From Pediococcus damnosus (GTDB taxonomy: Bacteria > Bacillota > Bacilli > Lactobacillales > Lactobacillaceae): 60,565 nt of DNA. The position numbers were made by a program, and so were the translations under genes. The stretch spans positions 1-60,565 of the forward strand of contig NZ_JQBD01000003.1 of NCBI RefSeq assembly GCF_001437255.1, read 5' to 3'. The notes beneath the pieces were generated by a model. It made no database searches. It was not told the DNA's origin and saw only the letters and a program-made list of their open reading frames with translations. Of this stretch, positions 54,775-60,565 are shown one piece after another (position 1 is the stretch's first letter; the number at the start of each line of letters is the position of its first letter).

Positions 54775-54781
54775 ATTAAAA

Positions 54782-54817
54782 CCCTCCATATTTTCTATAT
54801 ATGAAGGATTTTTTAAA
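54782..54817 (+). terminator. Terminator of the GGDEF gene
   Basis: CCTCCATAT and ATATGAAGG form an 8-of-9-bp stem followed by ATTTTTT. The EAL gene therefore probably has its own promoter within 54818-55046. Confidence 0.65.
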
Positions 54818-55046
54818 AAATTGAGTTTGTTATTATCACCATGGACAATTAGTTCCCGTTACAGAATCGAATTTGTTGCCCCAGCAAACATATTTAAACA
54901 CCAAGTAACGCGTACCATCCCGTATTTTTCTATTGTGCCTTCAAAGATCTGTGATAAAATTATGTCGTTATCGTATTATTCAATTTACAAAAAGAATCAA
55001 TATTTGGTGTCAAAAAGTTTTGAGCTCTAGGTCGGAGGAAACTATT

Positions 55047-55757
55047 ATGATTCGTTTTTGGGGACAACCAAAATTCCTTTTATACCCATTACAACCAATT
55101 GGTTACGAGCTCTTTTTGCGCGAAAAAGTGACTAATGGTTGGGTTTTACCGACTGATTTTAAACGTTTCCCAGCGCAGCAAATTGCTGAGCTTCTGGTTC
55201 GAACAACATCACAATTCGCAGCTAAGTTTAAAAATATTTCTATTAACTTAAATCCTGAACAGTTTGTCGATTCAGACTTCTGTAATGCACTGCAAAGCAC
55301 TAAAGAGCAGCTTTTGCCAGTTACTTTAACGGTTGAGCTCACAGAACATAACAGCCCCACGCTAGTCACTGAATCTCAAATCTACGAAGCTGCCAAACAC
55401 TTCTCTGCTTGCGGCATTGACCTGATTATCGATGACGTTGGTTTTGGGAACAATCAGCTTAAAAGAATTCAATCTCTAGACCCTTTTATCCAAGAGTACA
55501 AATTTGGCATGCAAAATTTTCGCACAAATAAAGTTCTAGATAAATTGATTCCGCAACTAATATTCTGGAATGAACAGGCTCAAAAGAACCACAAGTTGTT
55601 TACAGTCGGGGGAATTGAATCAAAGGATGATCTCCTCCTCCTCAGTGATTGTAAAGTTGACATGCTGCAAGGGTTTGCCCTTGGCCATCCTGTTTACTTA
55701 CCCACATCTGATGATCGGACTGCCACAACCGTTCTACCCTTTAATAAGGCTAATTAA
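55047..55757 (+). CDS. EAL-domain c-di-GMP phosphodiesterase
   Basis: A 236-aa stand-alone EAL domain, predicted to hydrolyse c-di-GMP to pGpG in the cytosol. The catalytic pattern is mostly kept: ExLxR as GYELFLR (about 19-24), Asn in INLNPEQF, ELTE, the DDxGxG loop as DDVGFGNNQ, a Lys at YKFG (the usual KxD aspartate is changed), GGIESKDD and the QG motif (LQGFALGHP). Open frame runs up to 54933, but GGAGGAAA with about 8-nt spacing decides ATG 55047. It forms a synthesis/breakdown pair with the GGDEF gene. Confidence 0.87.
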   Translation: MIRFWGQPKFLLYPLQPIGYELFLREKVTNGWVLPTDFKRFPAQQIAELLVRTTSQFAAKFKNISINLNPEQFVDSDFCNALQSTKEQLLPVTLTVELTEHNSPTLVTESQIYEAAKHFSACGIDLIIDDVGFGNNQLKRIQSLDPFIQEYKFGMQNFRTNKVLDKLIPQLIFWNEQAQKNHKLFTVGGIESKDDLLLLSDCKVDMLQGFALGHPVYLPTSDDRTATTVLPFNKAN

Positions 55758-55760
55758 TTC

Positions 55761-55801
55761 AAAAATGGTGTTTGACTTAATTAAAGTCAGACACCATTTT
55801 T
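55761..55801. terminator. Terminator of the EAL gene
   Basis: A 17-bp stem with one mismatch (55762-55778 with 55784-55800), flanked by A-run and T-run. Confidence 0.85.
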
Positions 55802-56018
55802 CGATTGTTCACAACTTACTTGGTAAATTTCTGTCGGTCTGGACTCTTCAAATTTGCTTTAATGACGGCAAGAACAGATATTTTAACTTAGTAATATTAT
55901 CACGAGTTTAATAAGTCATTAAATATTTTCCAAACACACAAAGTTAAAATCTTACCAGAGCATTAAACACCAAGCTTTTCTTGTAAATAGTTATAATAAA
56001 AGCAAGGAGGTACTAGAC

Positions 56019-56504
56019 ATGTCAATATATGATTACACAGTAATGCTAGAAAACGGCAATACCTACTCATTATCAAAATATCGTGGTCACCCTTTAATTA
56101 TCGTGAATACAGCAACTAAATGTGGCTTTGCCCCGCAATTTAAACAACTTGAACAACTCTATCAGCAATACAAAGATCAGGGACTGGTCGTATTGGGATT
56201 CCCATCTAACCAATTTAAACAAGAAGTTGCTACCAGTGAAGAAGCCGCTGCAGCTTGCCGTACGACTTATGGAGTTAGTTTTCCCATGCACACCATTGCG
56301 GATGTCAACGGCAAAAACGCCTTACCTTTATTTAATTATTTAACCCAATCTGCTCCAGGCGCCTTGGGCTCTGCCATTAAATGGAACTTCACTAAGTTTT
56401 TAGTGGATTCTGAAGGCAATGTTGTAAAACGTTACGCACCCAAAACCAATCCTTTAAAGATGACAGATGAAATCGAAAAAGTCCTCAGTAAAAACGTAAA
56501 ATAA
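56019..56504 (+). CDS. gpx: Glutathione peroxidase-family thiol peroxidase
   Basis: A 161-aa peroxidase reducing hydroperoxides. Peroxidatic Cys35 in NTATKCGFAPQ replaces selenocysteine; FPSNQF (61-66) gives the conserved Gln and KWNFTKFL the conserved Trp/Asn. A second Cys80 (AAAACRTTYG) sits where thioredoxin-dependent members carry the resolving Cys, so thioredoxin is the more probable reductant than glutathione (inference). AAGGAGG with 8-nt spacing; a TATAAT box lies at 55992-55997. Single-gene unit ending in a strong terminator. Confidence 0.95.
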   Translation: MSIYDYTVMLENGNTYSLSKYRGHPLIIVNTATKCGFAPQFKQLEQLYQQYKDQGLVVLGFPSNQFKQEVATSEEAAAACRTTYGVSFPMHTIADVNGKNALPLFNYLTQSAPGALGSAIKWNFTKFLVDSEGNVVKRYAPKTNPLKMTDEIEKVLSKNVK

Positions 56505-56549
56505 CTTAAAAACATCCAGACCTGTAAAAAGGTTCTGGATGTTTTTAAG
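56505..56549. terminator. Terminator of gpx
   Basis: CTTAAAAACATCCAGA...TCTGGATGTTTTTAAG forms a long, nearly perfect stem with a short loop and T-rich arm; it works in principle on both strands. Confidence 0.85.
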
Positions 56550-56614
56550 TTTCCTGAATTCTTTCAAAATATTGATCTCGTTATTTTAACCTGTTACAAA
56601 CATCCCTAAACTTT

Positions 56615-57820
56615 TTACACAACTAGTTGGCCTTTTTTATAAATGGCTTTGTCCACTTGTTGCACTGCCTCAATTTTTTCCAAAGGATTTTCCTTCAACA
56701 CTAAGAAGTCGGCAACCTTTCCAGCTTCCAAACTGCCATAATCATCACTAATTTTTAATAAATCAGCCGCATAACTGGTCGTCCCCAATAGTGCTTGATA
56801 AGGAGTTGCCCCAATTTTATGAACCATTAAAGCCAATTCTTCCCAGGTCCCAGTTTTAAAACTATTAAATGGGGTTCCAGCGTCCGTTCCGGTCACTAGC
56901 TTGACACCTTTTCTAAGCGCCATTCCGATGTTTTCATAAAAGGCTTTTTCGACTTGTTTATTCTTTGCCATCATGTATGCTGGGACTTTACCTTTTCCGT
57001 ACTCAGAAATACATGCTGGCGCATTTAAAGTTGGCACTAAATAAACATGATGCTCCTTCATAAATGTCGCCTGTTTTTCATCTATATAAATCCCATGTTC
57101 AATTGAATCAACTCCGGCATCCAGTGCCAATTGAATCCCTTGATGACCTTGTGCATGTGCCGACACAATCATATGTTTCGAATGAGCTTCCGCAACTGCC
57201 ACTTTCATTTCACCGATACTCAACTCGGTATCATCTACTTGATCACCTGCTGACATGACCCCACCCGTTACCATTAATTTAATATTTTTTGCTCCATTCT
57301 TAAACGCGATTCGTACTGCTTTGCGCATTTCGTCTGGGGAACTAATTAAATAAGAAAAATTAGTACTGCCATTTTCATTCTCAGGTGAGTCACCGTGACC
57401 GCCAAATATAGAAAATGGGCGCCCGCTTGGCACAATTTCAGGTCCTAAAACTTTGGTTTGCTTTGCAATTTTATTTAGCTTGATATCTGTATTAAACGCA
57501 CAGCCGCATTCACGAATGTAGGTCACGCCAGAATGCAGGAGATCTTTTAAATTCTGCAACGCCGTAAAAGCAACTTCGGTTTCTGTTAAGAAATCCATTT
57601 TATTTGTTACTGGATTTAACATGATGTGGGTATGGGCATTAATCAATCCCGGCATAACGTACTGGCCGTTTAAATCCACTTGAGGATTATCATTTGTAGG
57701 TGTACCAGTCCTCATCTCTGTAAATTTTCCAGTTTCATTGTCAACTGTAAAGTATGTATTGGGTATAATTTTGTTATCGATCCCGTTAAATAAGTTAGCA
57801 TTCGTGTAAGTTGTTTTCAT
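56615..57820 (-). CDS. Metal-dependent amidohydrolase
   Basis: A 401-aa cytosolic hydrolase of the amidohydrolase superfamily, in the imidazolonepropionase/Xaa-Pro dipeptidase-like group. Metal and catalytic residues: HxH in INAHTHI (His63, His65), Lys in IKLMVTGG, His in VSAHAQGH and SIEHGIY, Asp in TGTDAG. The C-terminal GSLEAGKVADFLVL is the usual end of the family. GAGGAAAA precedes the ATG. No histidine-degradation genes are near, so a peptidase or prolidase-like role is as likely; substrate unknown. Confidence 0.87.
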   Translation of the reverse strand: MKTTYTNANLFNGIDNKIIPNTYFTVDNETGKFTEMRTGTPTNDNPQVDLNGQYVMPGLINAHTHIMLNPVTNKMDFLTETEVAFTALQNLKDLLHSGVTYIRECGCAFNTDIKLNKIAKQTKVLGPEIVPSGRPFSIFGGHGDSPENENGSTNFSYLISSPDEMRKAVRIAFKNGAKNIKLMVTGGVMSAGDQVDDTELSIGEMKVAVAEAHSKHMIVSAHAQGHQGIQLALDAGVDSIEHGIYIDEKQATFMKEHHVYLVPTLNAPACISEYGKGKVPAYMMAKNKQVEKAFYENIGMALRKGVKLVTGTDAGTPFNSFKTGTWEELALMVHKIGATPYQALLGTTSYAADLLKISDDYGSLEAGKVADFLVLKENPLEKIEAVQQVDKAIYKKGQLVV

Positions 57821-57911
57821 TTTTGCATTTTCCTCATGTTTTCTTAATATTTACTAATTTAATTTTAACATTGATGGAACCATTTAGAAACTCATAATTG
57901 TTTATGTAAAC

Positions 57912-57952
57912 AAAAAAACGATTTTCACTAAGAAATTTCTCAGCAGAAATCG
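57912..57952 (-). terminator. Terminator of the TauE/SafE gene
   Basis: On the minus strand CGATTTCTG...GAAAATCG forms a stem with inner GAGAAATTTCTTA pairing, followed by seven Ts. Confidence 0.7.
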
Positions 57953-57966
57953 AATTCCAATAATCT

Positions 57967-58734
57967 TTAAAAGTATGCGGTATAAAATAGATAACCCGCT
58001 AATCCAAAGGCAGCAAACGCGATGATCGTCCGTAACGGTTTAACCGGTACATGGCGAACCACCACTGGACCGGTGTAGCCACCAATAAACATCCCAATCC
58101 CAAGGGGAACCACCATCCACCAATAAACTTTGGTTGTAAAAGCATAGATAACAAGCGATAAAATATTTGTCATAAATGCGGCAAAATTTTTAATTGCATT
58201 GGTTACGGCAAAGGATTCGTTCAAAGTTACAATGAGAATCGACAACAAAATCATCCCCGCTGACGCTCCAAAATACCCAATATAAACACCAACTAGAAAG
58301 ATTGCAATATTTTTTAAAATAACAGTTTTTAAACTACTCTGGTCAGTTTTAGCTTGCGGTGGTTGCCGTCTAAATTGTGACCATAGCATCAAAACTCCTG
58401 CCCCAAAAACCAAAAATGGAACCACCCGTTCAAAGGTCGTCGCTGGCGCAAATACTAGTAAAACACTTCCAACGACACCACCCATTAGGGTATAGGTGGT
58501 TACTTGCCAGGCCGTTTTTCGACTATGGTGTAATTCTCTTAATGAAGACAAACTAGATCCGGCTCCTGTAAAAATCAAAGCGGCCGTATTCGTCACATTC
58601 GCGCTAACTGGAGGTAGTCCTAACAAAAGTAATACCGGATACGAAACCAATGACGCCAATCCGGCAATTGACGAAAGCAGACCAGCGGCTATTCCTGTAA
58701 CCAATAAAATTATAAATGTAAGCCATAGTGACAA
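57967..58734 (-). CDS. TauE/SafE-family membrane permease
   Basis: A 255-aa membrane protein with about eight helices; the repeated SxxAG-type half motifs (GLLSSIAGLASLV near 18-30 and GYFGASAGMILL near 155-166) define the TauE/SafE family, linked to export or uptake of sulfite, sulfoacetate and other organic anions. It starts with TTG at 58734, supported by AAGAGGG upstream. It follows the broken MFS gene on the same strand with an 82-nt gap. Substrate unknown. Confidence 0.87.
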   Translation of the reverse strand: MSLWLTFIILLVTGIAAGLLSSIAGLASLVSYPVLLLLGLPPVSANVTNTAALIFTGAGSSLSSLRELHHSRKTAWQVTTYTLMGGVVGSVLLVFAPATTFERVVPFLVFGAGVLMLWSQFRRQPPQAKTDQSSLKTVILKNIAIFLVGVYIGYFGASAGMILLSILIVTLNESFAVTNAIKNFAAFMTNILSLVIYAFTTKVYWWMVVPLGIGMFIGGYTGPVVVRHVPVKPLRTIIAFAAFGLAGYLFYTAYF

Positions 58735-58816
58735 AATTGCTACCCTCTTTTTTAGGTTCTTTATACAAAATTACTGAAAGTCATTCGTTTCAATACATTT
58801 CCCGAAAATCAATAAA

Positions 58817-60296
58817 TCATTCCACTTTAACGCCCGCATTTTTTTCCATTCTCTGAGCCCAGATATTGATTCCCAAAGAAATTAGCATCAATACCAAAGC
58901 AACCAACATGATATTATGAAGACCGTTATGTAAAATTACCCGCATTTGTGGAATTAGGTGGGCTGGTAACGAACTAATATTAGTTGCATCACTTAGCTTA
59001 TTCATCATCTTCATCGTAATCGTGCCATTTGACCGATTAACGCCCTTTCGAAGAGCACCATTCATGACTAAACCAAAAATTGATGCGGTGAATGTTTGAC
59101 TAAGCATTCGAATTAAGAAACTAAACGAAGTCGCAACGGGAACATCCTCTTTATCGGCATCCTGTTGAACCTTGACTTGGAGTTCGTTGAAACACGCTCC
59201 ATTACCAAATCCTTCAAATGCTCCGGCCACCAATAGAACCCAGTATGGCGTTTTAACACCACCAATAACCAGAAAAACAAACGAAATAATCAGCATGATA
59301 ATGCCCATTGCAATAACTCTTTGTGGTGTAAAATAACGGCGTAATGGCGCTACCGATCCAGAGCCCATAAAATTAGTAAATGAACTTGGAATTTGCGTAG
59401 CTCCCCCAACAAGCGCACTAGTTCCCAGCAAGCCTTGAGCCCCACATTGGACTATAGATCAGGAATCCAACAAAAGCACCCCAAATCAATGTAAATAACG
59501 CAAAATCGACTACTAAAGCTCGATTTTTAAATAGGCGACTGGGAATAATTGGATCTGCAGCTCTTTTTTCAAAATGAGCCATCCCTGCTAAACAAATAAT
59601 GGCAACGATAAAGGCAGCACCCACTAAAACATTGTTGCCACTCCCAATCATTTCAATGCCCGTCAATAAACTGATCAAGCCAACACTCATAAAAATGGCA
59701 CCTGAATAATCGACCGGTTTGGTTTTGTGCGGTTCCTTTTTTAGTTTGTAATAAATTTGGACCAACAAGATGGAAAGTAACCCAACCGGAATATTCAAAT
59801 AAAAAACCCAGTGCCAAGTGAATGCATCGACAATGAAACCACCCACTAAAGGACCGATGATCGTTGCGGTACTATAGCTTGCCGAAACCAGCCCTAGCAC
59901 TTGCATACGTTTACGGGGATTTTCATACATCCGCGCATAAATAATGTAAGGTAATGAAACAACCCCACCATTACCGATTCCTGCAATCGTTCTAGCAATA
60001 ATCAGAAAAACAATATTGGGTGCTAACCCTTGAAGTAAAGAACCCACAACAAAAATTAACGCTGCTAGTTGATAACTACGCTTATTTCCAATATGCTCCC
60101 CTAATTTGCTCCATAACGGCGTGCTAACAGCCGTTCCAAGTAAAAACACGGCCACAATCCAGCCCATCATTTCAATTCCGTGGAGATCAGAAATAATGGC
60201 TGGTAAGGCAGTGTTAATAATCGTACTATCCAGGCCACTCATCGCGTTCGATAATAATAACGCACAAGTAACAATTAAGATATTTCGTTTCGACAA
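58817..60296 (-). pseudogene. MFS exporter, DHA2 family, single-base frameshift
   Basis: A drug-exporter-type MFS gene read in two frames: the N-terminal part (60296-59418; helix-1 motif LDSTIINTALPAI, motif C GPLVGGFI) and the C-terminal part (59431-58817). In the correct frame the join is M-W-A-Q-G-L-L-G-T; the window has four Gs where three are needed (CCCC at 59440-59443 on the plus strand), so one extra base is present. Without it the protein is 492 aa, normal for DHA2. A real lesion, a phase-variable tract (too short to be likely) or a sequencing error are possible. TTG start with a weak ribosome binding site. Confidence 0.85.
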
Positions 60297-60565
60297 AAGA
60301 TTTCTCTTCTTCCCTTAAAAAGTTCACTAACTTTTATATTACAACTTATTTACCCAATGCGGAATAATTGGTATTATTTTTTTCAACCATCAAGCTTTGG
60401 TACTAGTTAACTGTTCCGAAAAATGATCAACACCTATATTTTTGGTCGCACGGTATAAGTGAAAAATTATCCAGTAAAACCAAATAAAAAAATAGCCTCC
60501 CAACCCACAGTTAGTGAATTAGAATGACTATTTAGGTTCTACAATATCTGTTGTTGGTAATAGAT

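Noticed and set aside
54626-55030. 134-aa open frame between the GGDEF and EAL genes
   Set aside because: It overlaps the end of the GGDEF domain in another frame, crosses a terminator and has no ribosome binding site or recognisable domain.
55570-55911. 113-aa open frame overlapping the EAL gene
   Set aside because: Out of frame with the EAL domain, runs through the terminator at 55761-55801 and lacks a ribosome binding site.
59430-59445. Programmed frameshift or phase-variable tract in the MFS gene
   Set aside because: The G run is only four bases long, too short for typical phase variation, and no recoding signal was seen.
60480-60535. Terminator at the right edge
   Set aside because: AATAG and CTATT words with an A/T tail could form a stem, but the loop is too long and the gene it would serve lies outside the window.

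Overview
The window looks like chromosomal DNA of a low-GC Gram-positive lactic acid bacterium of the family Lactobacillaceae. Evidence: two giant surface proteins with KxYKxGKxW-type signal peptides, MucBP/MBG repeats and LPQTxE-type sortase signals (the form known from Lactiplantibacillus plantarum), a short CBS-less IMP dehydrogenase, a choloylglycine-hydrolase-family enzyme, AGGAGG ribosome binding sites, and the origin-proximal block rsmG-parB-DUF951-ychF-DUF1129-guaB. I cannot name the genus. No rRNA, tRNA, CRISPR array, insertion sequence or prophage was seen.

Layout. 1-1.7 kb: cyclopropane fatty acid synthase followed by a tandem array of covarying stem-loops. 1.7-12.5 kb: a 3,604-aa adhesin (minus strand) with a lectin domain and ten to eleven two-domain MBG repeats, its promoter overlapped by a cre (CcpA) site. 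13-22.2 kb: P-type cation ATPase, azlC/azlD separated by repeat DNA, dacA and a GNAT enzyme, a VanS/VanR-like two-component pair, and two small membrane proteins. 22.2-27.7 kb: a second stem-loop array after guaB, then the guaB/DUF1129/ychF and DUF951/parB/rsmG groups; no parA lies beside parB. 28-32.9 kb: a peptidoglycan-sugar operon mupG-murQ-murP-murR whose murP carries a one-base frameshift. 33-41.2 kb: DUF1801 and TetR genes divergent from an MFS exporter, a secreted nuclease, an ABC exporter with its own TetR, and an AraC regulator. 41.3-47.6 kb: a second adhesin (2,116 aa) with six 72-aa MucBP repeats. 47.8-51.7 kb: a MacB/FtsX-like ABC system with TetR. 51.8-60.6 kb: a choloylglycine-hydrolase-like enzyme, a candidate four-hairpin RNA, a GGDEF and an EAL gene, glutathione peroxidase, an amidohydrolase, a TauE/SafE permease and a frameshifted MFS exporter.

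How the parts fit. The region is rich in cell-envelope functions: surface adhesion, wall turnover (DacA under a two-component pair; MurNAc-GlcNAc salvage), membrane modification (Cfa) and several drug-type exporters each next to a TetR gene. Two of the best candidate cre sites (adhesin 1 and the mur operon) suggest carbon catabolite control of adhesion and wall-sugar salvage.

Most unusual signal. A family of about 105-118-nt stem-loop units, in tandem, starts exactly on the TAG stop codon of cfa and of guaB. The outer arms differ in sequence between units but stay self-complementary, while the stop-proximal TAGTGAGTG, the central GCGGGAT/ATCCCGC hairpin and the distal CTGTCCT are conserved. 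G-U pairs fall on the sense strand of the upstream gene, which points to selection on RNA. A different structured element abuts the azlC stop in the same way. I do not recognise these elements.
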